Origin: Glandiceps talaboti
Taxonomy: Eukaryota; Hemichordata; Enteropneusta; Spengelidae
Assembly: GCF_964340395.1 (NCBI RefSeq)
Contig: NC_135558.1
Span: 9,466,501-9,530,500 of the forward strand
Length of the DNA stretch: 64,000 nt
Direction: 5' to 3'
Positions within the stretch are counted from its first letter, which is position 1. Every line of letters begins with the position of its first letter. The notes below the pieces were generated by a model that did not search any database, had not been told where the DNA came from, and was given only the letters and a program-made list of their open reading frames with translations. Shown here piece after piece: positions 19,138 through 32,500 of this stretch. A program made the position numbers and the translations under genes.

Positions 19138-19655
19138 ATGCCTGGCGTAGAATCTAGTCATGGGGGGGGGGGGGGGGGGGGGGAAGTTTTGGCTCTCACT
19201 TTTCCCCTACCACACATGGCATTTCACTAGCAGCTATTTATCTTAATGACGTTTTTATTGCATTTGAAATTTGTCCTGTTGTGAGATGATATAAATAGGA
19301 TCTAAAGTCTTCATTCACCAATTAAGGCATTCAGAATCAGAGATTAAGTATCAATGTATCCCAATAATTAAAAGTCAGTAACTTGTACGATTCAACTCAG
19401 AAATCAGGAAATACAAAGAAAAGGAAAGAAAATAGTGACTGAACTTGTTCAAAGGTACTAAACTTGGCAACTTATTCAATGATGACAGGTAAACTATCTT
19501 AAGGATCACATAATTACCATATTCAATCATCGCTGCAGGAAATCATAATCTAATTTTAGGTTTGAATAAACACCACTAGTGAAATGCCAGGCGTGGTAGG
19601 TGAAAGACCAGTGCCAAAAAATCCCCCACATGTCTGATTCTATGCTACGCCATGC
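19138..19655. mobile_element. Fold-back MITE-like element, ~518 bp
   Basis: The inverted repeats are about 100 bp. The left contains GGCGTAGAATC, a poly-G run, TTTTGGC, CCTACCAC and GGCATTTCACTAG. The right reads back as GGCGTAGCATAGAATC, GTGGGGG, TTTTTTGGC, CCTACCACG and GGCATTTCACTAG. The roughly 320-bp interior has no gene. The poly-G run of about 20 bases is expanded only in the left arm. Confidence 0.75.
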
Positions 19656-19955
19656 TTTAATTTAAAATAACCACCACCCCATACACCACAATTGAATTTG
19701 AAACACTGTATGACAGATAGTCAAGGAATATCTGAGACTTGTGTAGTGAGTCTTAGCACTGATACAAACTCTATAAAGTACTGTATTTTGTCCTGAGTTA
19801 ATATTACAATCAAGTCTGTGTGAAAAAAAAATAAAGTAAATCTTTTCTACCAACCTGTTTACAGTGGTTTATGTCTTCTTGAAATCATTGATGCTAGAAA
19901 AAAAATGTTTATTTGGTCAGTGAAGCATAAAAAGTAGTTATTTTGTTACACATCC

Positions 19956-20163
19956 AGGGGTTCTAATTATGAGTAATGTTTCACCACTTCAGGTCGACAG
20001 CTTTATCAAATTGTTTATTTGCTGGCGTTTCTGCTAGGCAGTACATCATCTCTTTGATCACATCATTGCCACTACACTGCCTTACGGTAAAACCAGCAAA
20101 CAGACAGTTTGACAAATCCTGTTGACCTGAACAGGTAAAATGTGACTAGTAATTAGAACCCTT
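19956..20163. mobile_element. Fold-back MITE-like element, 208 bp
   Basis: The left end AGGGGTTCTAATTA pairs with the right end, which reads back AAGGGTTCTAATTA. Pairing continues for about 85 bp through TTCAGGTC-ACAG, TTTGCTGG and AGGCAGT. No target duplication is evident. Confidence 0.8.
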
Positions 20164-20387
20164 GGTCAAGTAACACAAACTATTTATTACCAAAACAACA
20201 TTAAGGCTATCCTAAATAGCACTTGGATTCAGAAAATTTCACTTGCCTTGCCAAGCATTCCAACCATCATGCAACTGGGCAAGCATTTACTTTCTCAAGC
20301 TATTGCCTTCCAACTTTTACAAGCAGTGCCACCAAGAGTGCTGTTAGTAGATCTGTGATCACATCTAACTCTGGTCACCATGGTTAC

Positions 20388-20555
20388 CTGAGCTTTGAAG
20401 TCTGCAGTTTTAGATGAGAGCGCTGAAGTTGTGATGTCGGTTACCCTGACTCTAGGTTCTGATTTCAGCCACCCCAGCAGAGAAATGAAGTAAGCCATCA
20501 GTGGTGAGGCTGGGTGACTGAGACTACGAAGTGTAAGCCAAAGAGAATTTTGCAT
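20388..20555 (-). CDS. Possible exon of an unidentified minus-strand gene
   Basis: A 168-nt segment reads as 56 codons on the minus strand (MQNSLWLTLRSLSHPASPLM, then GWLKSEPRVRVTDIT and SSKTADFKAQ). It is bounded upstream by TTGCTTCTAG and downstream by CAG followed by GTAACC, so both borders look like splice sites in phase 0. Its base composition is richer in G+C than its surroundings. The product is not recognised, and partner exons were not found in the 19-23 kb interval. The ATG could be an internal methionine or a true start. It may be chance. Confidence 0.3.
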
Positions 20556-22814
<2,259 letters not shown>

Positions 22815-23308
22815 TAGCTAGTCAACTGTTCAAGTTAGTTTAGTGAGAGAAATTTCAAACACAGGGAATGTCTCGTTTTCTTTCGTTTATATATAATAGA
22901 TCTGAAGAAAATGAAGGAAAGACACAAATTTGAATGATGACTTTGAGAATATTGCAGAGTTGCAGTGTAAAAAATCTGACTAGTGCCATCAACGTCAAAC
23001 GCTTCGAAATGGCAAATTTAAACTTTTCGTAAAGCCCGCTAATATTGGCTCCTTCAGGCAAGCAAAATTTCTAATGCATTTTCACTGTCATTATTCCGGT
23101 GTGCAGAAGAGCGAAACATTACACCGTATTTTTATTACCACAGTTCAGCCCTACCCACAAATAGTTTAATATAGGTGAACCCATATGCATTGTGTTTTCA
23201 ATGTCAGCGAAAGGTTATCGCTTTGTGAATAATATTGACAAAACCGGGGAGTCGGAACGACAGTGAAAACAAACGTGAAACTAGTCAGAACATAGCACAT
23301 TAGCAGTC

Positions 23309-23409
23309 ATGACGGACACACTTGTGGACGGTACCGTGCCGCCTTTGCCCCCAAGATACCGTTTCAGGGACCTGGTTTTGGGGGACCACTTTGCAGAAGG
23401 AGAAGACAG
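23309..23409 (+). CDS. KCNT: First coding exon of a SLO2/KCNT sodium-activated potassium channel
   Basis: The exon encodes MTDTLVDGTVPPLPPRYRFR and then DLVLGDHFAEGED, followed by AG of a split arginine codon and a good donor (AG/GTATGT). The block PPLPPRYRFRDLnLGD followed by a DD/ED-R end is the N-terminus of vertebrate KCNT2 (Slick) and of the Slack-A form of KCNT1, where the next residues are VQVEFYxNENTFKERL. The full protein is a six-transmembrane plasma-membrane K+ channel of over 1000 residues with cytoplasmic RCK domains. Only its cytoplasmic N-terminus lies here. The next conserved exon was not found up to 64000, so the first intron region exceeds 40 kb. The start ATG is supported by alignment to KCNT2. 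Whether it is orthologous to one vertebrate paralogue or to both cannot be decided. Confidence 0.85.
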
Positions 23410-24547
23410 GTATGTTATATTTTCAGATTTTCATTCTGCGTTGTTTTTTAACCCGATTGGACACTCGTTTGCCTTGCAGGTCAGATCACTATCACGAGCC
23501 ACTCAATGCGGGCATCGAATGGGACGTACTTTAATACACGTACGTACGTGTACGTGGATGCCCCTTTCTGCTTCTCTTTTTGTCTTTCGGCGCATCGGTC
23601 GTATTTTTAGGCAGTTTCACTCTACATATCTTGGCTATTGTCAGGAAAACAGATACTGTCATTCAGTATTTGCCCGAAGACTCCAAAATCAAGCGCCCAA
23701 ACGAGCTGGCGTAACTCAGTAGCCACACAGTATGTCAATTGAAAGTGGCATGATATCTAGTTACACGCATTAATTTAAAAAATTCAGCTATCCAACATGC
23801 GAAGTAGATCTAAATGATTAGAAGCTGGCTTATTATAGGAGTAAATACTTGAATTATTTAAAGGTCAGTTCCAGAAAAAACAAATTCTCTGAAATAGGGC
23901 AGGGAAGCAACAAGTTTTATAATTCAAACATGTTAGCAGAATATCGCATGTGGATGAGTTCATACCTTGGTTTGTATACTGAACATGAAGCTATGGGTCT
24001 TATAAGTTATATACATTGTTCGTATATTTTATTATGGTGAACGCCTTACGTCAGAAAGTCATACTCGTGTGCTAAAACATGTGCTTTACGTTCTTGATCC
24101 AAGGAGGGAGGTGTGCTTGTTTCTTTATAGCTCCTTTTAGAATGCATGCTTTCAAAAAATTATGTAATCGAGAACGGAGAATCCGTTATAAAACCGGAAG
24201 GTGTCATTCTTTATAAGTTAGTGTTCTCTGTTCTTGCTTACTAATATTACTCATGTTATACATTTGAAATACTTTTCATAAATGTTTTTAGAATTTTAGA
24301 TTTTTTGACATTTTAAAGGTCAAAATGATGACATACATACAGTGTTTCCGCTACATACCAAGTGTAAATCCTTTGTGGTGTATAGACTTGTGTTGTAATA
24401 CTAAAACACTATTGTCATGTATATTTTGAAGACACTTTCTTTCTTACATAATAGATAAAGCAAAGAAAATCAAAGCCAACTGAAAATCAACTAGAATTAA
24501 ATTAGCTAATGATAGTGGAAATTTGTTACAGACTGTAATACATATTA
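23410..24547. other. KCNT intron 1, proximal part
   Basis: The first few hundred bases after the donor are relatively GC-rich and hold overlapping open frames to about 23722. These show no conserved motif and are read as intronic. The rest is AT-rich without features. Confidence 0.5.
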
Positions 24548-24897
24548 GGCCTAAAAAAATTGTGTGGTTTCCGATTACACTCAATTTAAGAGCAGGTAGG
24601 GTAGGTAGATTTTTATTTTATTTAAATTTTTTTTTCATGTGTGAGTGCCTAGTTCAGGTGGATATGTTTTCCCATGTTTTCCATATATGGTCTGTGTTAT
24701 TGGTTTCTTCTCATCAGATGTAAAGCCAGTTTTATGTTGTCTTTTTAAGTTGATGTCAGTTTCTGCAGCCACTATTTCTGGCGAGACTTCACAATTTTTT
24801 ATATTTTATTGTTTTTTCTCAAATACATAAAAAAAAATATTTAGGGTCGGCAGTGATAAACTAGGTGGGGGTCGGGTAACTGGAACCAAACAATTTT
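24548..24897 (+). mobile_element. GGCCTAAA-family MITE, longest copy
   Basis: It starts GGCCTAAAAAAATTGTGTGG and ends near GTCGGGTAACTGGAACCAAA, the inverse of its left end apart from a lost terminal GGCC. It is the uninterrupted relative of the copy at 7081-7850 and the parent-like form of the compact copy at 10436-10571. No coding capacity. Confidence 0.75.
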
Positions 24898-24959
24898 GAC
24901 AACAAAATACATCATGTTTCATATTTTATGGTAAGATAAACTTCCTTGCAGGAGAAACT

Positions 24960-25680
24960 AGACTGTAGACACAATTGATGTAAGATGTAAAAAATAAATA
25001 TTAAAAAAAAAGAGAAAAGAAATTAATAGTGAATTAGTGAAGATGGAAAAATGAAAATTAAAAATGTATATACAATGTATAGAACTCATTAATTAAGCTT
25101 ATAACATAGTAATAAAAAAATAATAAAAAAAATAAATATGAAAATGTGTTAACAGTGAATGAGTGAGTACGAAAAAAATTAATATTAAAAAAGTATATAG
25201 AAATATGTAAATCGTTACTTCTAATGTAGTAGGCAGTGACTGATAAAATGATAATAATTGAAATATACATGAAATATTGACAAATAATGAAAGTTGAAAA
25301 ATGGAAAATGTAAAAAGTATAAAGATTCAATATAAAAATATGATATAGTAGTGGCTAATATGAAAAATTGAATATTGAATAAGTTAGAACAAGTGACTGA
25401 ATAATGAAAAAAAATGAATATTTAAAAATATGAATTAATAACTAAATATGAAAAATGTATTAGCCAGTGAATGACTGTATGGTAAGAGAGAATGAATTAT
25501 TAAAAATTGTATGCATATTTGTCTGTATTAAACAGGGAATGACAGTATGATGATAGAGGAAATGAATTTTTAAACATATGTATATTAGTATTTAGTATGA
25601 AATGTATTAACCGAGTGATTAAATGAATGAATGAATCAAGATATTTAAATCAGGGAAAAATTCGAAAATATATTTATCTG
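24960..25680. repeat. Degenerate A-rich tandem repeat
   Basis: Irregular units of roughly 70-130 bp contain AGTGAATGA or AGTGACTGA, then GAAAAAnTnAATATTAAAAA and TATGTA. The period is too decayed to state exactly. Confidence 0.5.
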
Positions 25681-25763
25681 TGACCTAAAAATTATAGTAG
25701 GTATGAAACCTAATAAGATTAGCTCAATATTGAACTTTACATCATTTACTCCTTGGATGGTTT

Positions 25764-25777
25764 GTAACCATGGTAAC
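25764..25777. promoter_or_regulatory. Palindromic X-box (RFX-type) motif
   Basis: GTAACCATGGTAAC is a perfect palindromic match to the RFX consensus GTNRCC-N(0-3)-RGYAAC. It lies deep in KCNT intron 1. RFX factors drive ciliary and neural genes; function here is inference. Confidence 0.35.
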
Positions 25778-26934
25778 CTGACTATTTACTCACACAGACA
25801 TGAGGAAACTCATCATCATTTTTGCTACCTGCGGTGCGTCACCTAGCACACAGTAAATAGACTTGGAGATTGCAATTAACTGAGACAGAATTTCATACTC
25901 ATTTTGACGTTGATCAATATTCATTAGCTGTTAATTAATTGGGTTTGTAGCCTCAGTGTTGTTAAGGTTACTGACCTTTTTTTTTTGGTTTCACAAGTAG
26001 TAATATCCCCTTGTTGAATGATGACACGATGGGAGCAGTGATGTCATTTATTGGGTTCTTAGAATACCTAATAAATGTCAATGAATATTGTACATATTAA
26101 TTTGTAATGGACAGACAGAAAGTAAACATGTCGATTTCAGGTTTTTAATACAATGTTAGTTTTAATCATAGTCCATGTTAGCTAAATGCAAATACACTGC
26201 AAATTGTAGTTTTGTGTTAATAGAATTGTGGGTCATTCATTTATTGACACAGTTATTTTTTTTGTAGTGTTACTATTCTAAAAGGCAATTTTATTCATGG
26301 ACAAGTTATTGATTCTAGCCTTTGTCTGTCTGTCTGTCTTTGTTTGTCTATATATTTGTGTTATTTGTATGAATTCATTGATGAGTGTATTTATTTTTTA
26401 TTTTTTTATATTTTTTTTTATTAAAAAAAAATAAAAATTGATGAATGTATGTGTATGTCCATCTTTCCATCCATCCATTAGTCTGTTAATCTGTTGTGGT
26501 CATTGTGTCATTCTCAGTGTTACAAATCAGTGTCCGACACACTTATTCACTGAGAATTGACAGAATTGACAGATGTCAAATCTTCCGGAGCCACTTATAA
26601 CTCAACAAATTTGAGAATAAGATTACAGTAAAACACTTAATATCAATTTTCTTCCTCCCATTTATTAAAATTAGATTTATGAGAGATGTGTCCATACAAT
26701 TGTCCAGCCATTTTTACACTGAAATTGTTTGATGCATAATTTCCTTAATTAGTCCTTCTACTGTGTAGGTTCGGAAATTTCCCTGATGTCATAGATAAAA
26801 ATGTCTAGCTTTTCAAAATGACTAATCAATGTAAGACTACACGTAAGCAGTCCATGGAGTACCTTACCACCTCTATGAGCAGTCTAACAACCAGTATTTC
26901 CTCTAATAACACTTAACGGAATTTTAACCTTGGG
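25778..26934. other. KCNT intron, no discrete feature
   Basis: AT-rich intronic sequence with a CTGT run near 26324 and poly-T/poly-A patches near 26395-26440. Nothing coding or element-like was recognised. Confidence 0.4.
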
Positions 26935-27098
26935 CGAGTTCAGGATAAAAAACGGTTTGCGATCCGTTAACTAGAATGTCCTTGTTACTGCGCTATGCTC
27001 TGTTAGTTCTCGTAGTAGGTAAGACCTAGCATAGTTACAGCACTGCGAAGTGGCCATTTCAGCTAAAGGCTCAGAAACCATTTTATCATTCTGAACTC
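26935..27098. mobile_element. Fold-back MITE-like element
   Basis: GAGTTCAGGATAAAA-CGGTTT at the left pairs with AAACC-TTTTAT-CTGAACTC at the right, with an inner pairing GTTACTGCGCTATGCT against AGCATAGTTACAGCAC. Locally less AT-rich than the surroundings. Confidence 0.6.
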
Positions 27099-27435
27099 AC
27101 TCCATATTTTTGGGTCAAAATGATAAAAAACAGGTTTTCTTGCGAGTCACCACATAGTAAGGAATACTTAGGGGAATGACACCTCAAATATCAGTACATC
27201 ACAACAAACTTCTGACACATTAAATGGCCCTGGTGAGGACACTGGTCACTGCTTGTTGGATGATAGCCAAATCTCATTGTTTGTGCAGTATTAAACCCCT
27301 GTGTATGTTTAATAGTGTCTTCAAAGGGTTTGGTTATAATAAATGACCTACTTTCAAAAAATGTTTGAAAACATCCAAATACAGATAGAGTCTCAGGAAG
27401 ACATTTATTAATAATGTGAAACAAATATATATTAT

Positions 27436-27482
27436 TAAAGGCCAATGTTTCAATCCCAGGTTGTCACATTAGTGTTATCTTA
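27436..27482 (+). repeat. Dispersed ~45-bp repeat, copy 2
   Basis: Same block as at 7027-7072: AAAGGCC, TTTCAATCCCAGG, TCACATTAGTGTTATCTTA. Confidence 0.6.
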
Positions 27483-28046
27483 TTGACTTTTACTATTTAC
27501 ATATGGACATCAATGTGTTGACAAAACTTAGAAATGTTGACTTTACTGTTTACATATGGACATCAAGTCAGTGTGTACACTATGATTACATGTAATAGAC
27601 TGGTAAATCAGTGAATGAGAAGAACTGAACCATATTGAGAAGGATTGCGGGGGGGGGGGGGGGGGGGAGTTTCCAAATGGTAAAAAAGTTAATGAAAGAA
27701 TTTTGAAAAGTACACGCTGAGCTAGTGAGCTTAATATTATGAATGTATCAACAGAGAATGACATAATACAAAGTAGGTGCTTGTCTTTTAATCACGAGTA
27801 ATATTTGCCGTAAGCAGAAATATAATTAACTTCATTTCTACAATAACTAGTTGATAACCTAACTGAGTAAAATGATATCTTTTATATTAATTTTTCTGAC
27901 ATTTCCACATTAATTTGAAATCGATCATGACAAAAAGGTTACCGTGAAATAAATAGCCATAGGTGAGTGAGTACAGGTTATTAAACTCAAAGATTATTAT
28001 TAAGTAGAGTAGCCATGGGCATATTATTAGGAATATTGGAATATCT

Positions 28047-28166
28047 ATGATCATGTCATCGTCGCAAACCATGGCCTGTTTTACGGCAACATTCTTAACG
28101 AGCCTCCCACAGGAAATGTAGTGGTAGAAATACAATGTAACTGTGGTTTGCGAGAATGTGATCATG
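28047..28166. mobile_element. Short palindromic element, copy 2
   Basis: Shares CGCAAACCA-GGCCTGTTTT, ACGGCA and TTCTTAACG with the copy at 8543-8660. The ends are ATGATCA and TGATCAT plus the CGCAAACC / GGTTTGCG inverted repeat. Confidence 0.7.
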
Positions 28167-29298
28167 TCGGAAATCTTTAAAATCATTTTAGAAATCTAGT
28201 TAATGAAAATGGCCATATTGATGAGGCTGACTTTATTTTGGATTTTTAATTTATAAAATAATTTTATCATGGGTTCCTATTTGAAAAATCAATGTGCAAC
28301 AACATAGACCAAGTCTGTGTTTGTAACTCATTACATTGTTGAAAAAGTTGAAAAGCATTTATTAATCCGTAGACCCTCCACGTTGTCTGTGATTAATCTT
28401 TTGCAAATTAATGCATTATAAACATAAACAAGGACTTCTCATATGTAGTTTCACATTGATATTTCATGACGGTTTTCCCTGTATTAGCCATTCAAGTGCT
28501 AGTAGTCAAATCCAACTTGGTGAGCCAGCAAGTCGGGTATAATAAACATTGTTTGCATCTCTAAAGCTGTTTGCAATGTCACTGATAATAGGTCAATAAA
28601 ACTGATAACAACTGATATAACATTGAGCTTAGCTTTGCCTGATATGATTTACTTGTTGAAAATAATCTTACGCTGTGAACTACACTTTTGAATTACAGTG
28701 ATCATGGAGAGAGAAAAATAGTTGCACAATAAAATACGTCACTTGTTCTTTGTTAAAATAAAGATGGTGGGATTTTGTCTTGCAAAATGAAAATGAACTC
28801 AAACTTTCAGGAATTTGTTTCAGTGTTGAAAAGCCCGAAAGTAGTACCAGTGAGGGAGAGAAACCTTTACAACTGTTGACTTGGTGTTATGTAAGACTTA
28901 GAGTACATTATCACATTTGTAAATATTGGCAACAAACAGTTTAACACTACTTAGTGATAAAAAAGATATGAAACCCCACTTGCTTGGTTAATACTCAGAC
29001 CACTCTGAGGTTAATAGGAAAATCCTCTAATATCAAGTAGGAAGCCATGATAACAGTGTGTTCCCAATCCTCATCCATATGGCCACATATGTTGGATGAG
29101 ATTTAAATTAGAACGTGGAAATTAAACACTTGTCTGGGATAGCTATGTAAACTTTATGAAAGACTTGGTTCTGAATGGAAGAATCACATTATTTACAGGC
29201 TTTCTTTCTTTTGGGATTGATCTATTGACTTGGGTGAAAAAATAACACTTTGCTAACAAAGTCAACTTTGAAATCTACTGCAATCAACATGTGTTTGA
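28167..29298. other. KCNT intron, no discrete feature
   Basis: AT-rich; holds one partial relative (GTAGACCCTCCACG, about 28369) of the palindrome at 29300-29340. Nothing else seen. Confidence 0.4.
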
Positions 29299-29340
29299 CC
29301 ATAGACCCTCCACCCTGGAGGGTCTACATGGTTTGACCTA
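29299..29340. repeat. Palindromic GACCCTCCA / TGGAGGGTC motif
   Basis: ACCATAGACCCTCCA pairs with TGGAGGGTCTACATGGT around a short centre. Related halves occur near 28369 and 61250-61278 (GGTGGAGGGTCTATG). Probably the end or remnant of a dispersed fold-back element. Confidence 0.55.
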
Positions 29341-29820
29341 TTTTGGTGATTTCCTGCAACGGTTTATGGGAACCCCTCTAGTGATGACATCACATTTCCC
29401 ATAATCCTTTAGCCTTCAAATACAACATATAAACCTTCTCTCTCCTCACAATGATGTAATAGAATTCTTATTTTTGTGTAGGTGTCGATTATTTTATATT
29501 TGGTAAAGTTTTTGAGTTGTAATTCATATTGCTTTGATATATTTTGCATTTTCTTTTTCTGACGAGATCTCCCAATTAAGATTATGTGCAGTAACTCAAA
29601 AGATCTTTTTAGGAGGGGCTGTTACAATGGACTCCATCCGTCCATGCATATGCCATTTCTCTGACATGCAATATCCAATTTCATTGAAACCTGGCACAGA
29701 GGTGACATGTCATTATGATATCGAATATGTGGGACAGGTGATGAATTATATTTTTCAAAATCTGTGTTACATTAAATAAAGAGAAAGGGAAATACATATC
29801 CATTAGTCGCATAGAAGTAA

Positions 29821-29978
29821 AAGTTTTCAGGGACTGTGTCTACAAAAGTACAGTTTTCAGGGGCTGTGTCCACAGAAGTACAGTTTTCAAGGGGCTGTCT
29901 CCACAGAAATAAAGTTTCCAAAGGGCTGTGTCCACAGAAGTAAGGCTTTCAAGGTGCTGTGTCCACAGAAGTGACATT
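29821..29978. repeat. ~31-bp tandem repeat, 5 copies
   Basis: Units contain GTTTTCAAGGGGCTGTGTCC followed by ACAGAAGTA. The GTTTTCA anchors lie at about 29823, 29852, 29883, 29914 and 29945. Confidence 0.85.
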
Positions 29979-31994
29979 CTTAAGGTACATGTACTGTCGT
30001 GTTTTGTACGAACGAAGACTAGTCTTTGTTGTCATCCACTTTATGTTTGCAATATTCATTGCATTGTGCTTGGTACCACAAGGGAGGAACAAACCATATT
30101 ATATTATATTGTTTTCACTCATACCTTCTCTCCCTTAGCGACATAGGATTGCAGTTTCAAAATCAAATTAATCAATGTAATTATCATTCACATTATTTGG
30201 TCACTTTGTCAGATTTAATGATGGATTATGATCCATCCAAAATGTGTCAACAAACACCTCAAGTACAAACAAGCCACTTGGGAATATCAAAGATATATAG
30301 AACGCCGTTCTGTTCAACAGAAATATAACACATGACTTGACGTGAAATGATGTGAATAAAATAGATTTGTTCATGTGGAAATAATGCGAAAAGTAATTTC
30401 CCGCTACTGCTTCTGTGAAATGAACTGTTAATTGAAAAGTTTGTCCAGCACGCTAGTCAAGTATATTGGAGAAGGATTTTTTATAGGATTTCAGTGGTGA
30501 AATAGAAAATGAAAAACCCAGGAGTCATTGATTCTAGAAAGTTGAAGGTGATGTCAGATTTGATAAAGTTTAGTACTTTCTCTTGCAAAGTTACAGTCAA
30601 ACTTGTGATGTCATCATTTCCTTTAAATATCTGATTGACACAATTGCATGAAAACCCATATGCATTTTATGGATGCATTGCCATCAGTAAATATTATAAA
30701 AAGCAAATTAATAAAATATGTGTATTTTTAATTATATTTTATTTATTTATAACATTACTCTTCATCTTCTGCCTATTAATACACAAATTGACATGAAAAG
30801 TTGAAAAATGATAACATCTACTATTATTGGATTCAAGTCAAATATTAGTTTAATTTATAAAGTAGAAAAATGAATAACATCCTCTAGGAATGTACTTGGT
30901 AAACACATTGATAAATGGGAGCAGCTTATTACTTATTTGGACATGTATGTATTTTTCGGTTGTTGTGTGTTCTTCATTTTGTCATGTATTCCATTCTCCT
31001 TCTTATAAAATAAAAAAACACACACCAAAAAAATCCTACCACTATATGAGTAACTGCTACAGGCCAGACAACCACAGAAATAGAAAACCAGACTTAAATG
31101 ACAAATGACATACAAATAGTTCAAATAACTGCAAGTGAATGGTACAGACAAACAGGTGCAGAGTACACATCTACTACTAAGTTTCCAACCTACAAACATC
31201 ATTGACTCACCCAATTAGTTTAATCAGTAAAATACTACATATCTTTCAAGTAAGATAGTGATGACTTGTGTTTAAGCAATGTAGGAATTCAATTATTCTT
31301 AATTTAAAATATGCGAGGGAAAAAAATGTTCACCTCTGTACTATGCCCCTTTTAAAGTTATTTGCACCAGTAGAAACATATTTGCTTTGCATTAATCATC
31401 TTGTATTTTATAAAAGTACACAGAACCACCTTAGGTTGATGTCACCTCTGAGTTCAACTATTGAAAATGAGAAAGAGTCAATACTAACACCCATAGACAA
31501 TTAAATAAAGAGACTTGCTATATGTAAATGTTAGCAGATAATTATGATGTACTGGAAAAAAATTCATTATTCTTTGACTAAAGAGGTGTAATTACGTTCA
31601 ATTATATTTGTTGTACATGTAATTGTATGTTGTATTTACTATTTTGGGATACATTTTATGATATAGGTTTGTTGATCATATCATATTAGCATGATATTTA
31701 CATGGGATACAATTGAATGAATTGTGACAGGCTACCCTGAAAGGTGTCCAGGCCAGTAAAAAGACAGAAATAGAAGTACATCTATACATGTACATGGCAA
31801 ATATCAGGGTTGTCATAAAATATCATTTGTTGTGTGGATCGATCTGTACATTCAGTGTTCATTATTTTGTTGCCATTATTATTCTCTGTGGGTATTAGGG
31901 GAGTGGTTGGATGGAGTGGCCCTGTGCAAATGTCAAGGTATAGTGATGGCCCATGATGATCGAGTGCTGTCACTCCCTGGCTGCGGAGAAGGGG
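29979..31994. other. KCNT intron, no gene supported
   Basis: AT-rich sequence with short chance frames. At about 30650-30700 a block (AATTGCATGAAAACCCATAT, then GGATGCATTGCC) recurs near 62464-62500, marking an unclassified dispersed repeat. Confidence 0.4.
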
Positions 31995-32500
31995 GCACTA
32001 TTGACAAACTGATGTAAGAGGAGTGGTAGTTTCTGGCCTAATGTAATTACTGATGTTTGGGGTTGTGCTAGTATTTGTAAGTAGTTGTCAGGGGAGCGGT
32101 AGTCCCTGGCCCAATTGATGCTAGGGCTGTGCTAGCATTTGCTAGCAGTTGTCAGGGCAATGGTAGTCCCTAGCCTAATTGATGTGGGGGGGGGGGGGGG
32201 CTGTGCTAGTATTAATTGGCTAGTTGATGTCAGAGGAATGGTAGTCCCAATAGGCTGATAACTGACTTTGGAGTTGTGCTAGTATTGACTAGCAAATCTG
32301 AAGGTTATGCTGGTCCCTGCTGCTGTGAGTGGTTGTTGCTGACTGTGCAGTTTATGTGATCAACAGTATTGGCTAGCAGATGTACATTATGTACATGTAT
32401 GGGATTGATGGTTCCTATCATGCATAGCCAGATTGCTGACTTTATAAGGATGAAAAATTGGAATAGTATTTATTAGCAAATGTAAAGGATCAGAGTAGTG
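31995..32500. repeat. Degenerate ~60-75 bp tandem repeat
   Basis: About seven units share GGTAGTCCCTGGCCTAATTG, GGCTGTGCTAGTATT and GCTAGCAGTTGTCAGG blocks. A poly-G run near 32186-32200 interrupts one unit. Confidence 0.65.

Noticed and set aside
29534-29779. 81-codon frame containing PISLKPGTEVTCHYD
   Set aside because: No splice borders that fit the KCNT phase and no recognised domain; sequence resembles a dispersed repeat.
31740-31780. Exon-like segment after GTGACAG (ATLKGVQASKKT)
   Set aside because: In the phase required by the KCNT first exon it meets a stop at once, and there is no convincing donor; treated as chance.
31900-31942. 39-nt segment between a TATTAG acceptor-like site and AAG/GTATAG
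   Set aside because: Length and phase would fit a KCNT cassette, but the donor is weak, the peptide unremarkable and it abuts a degenerate repeat array.
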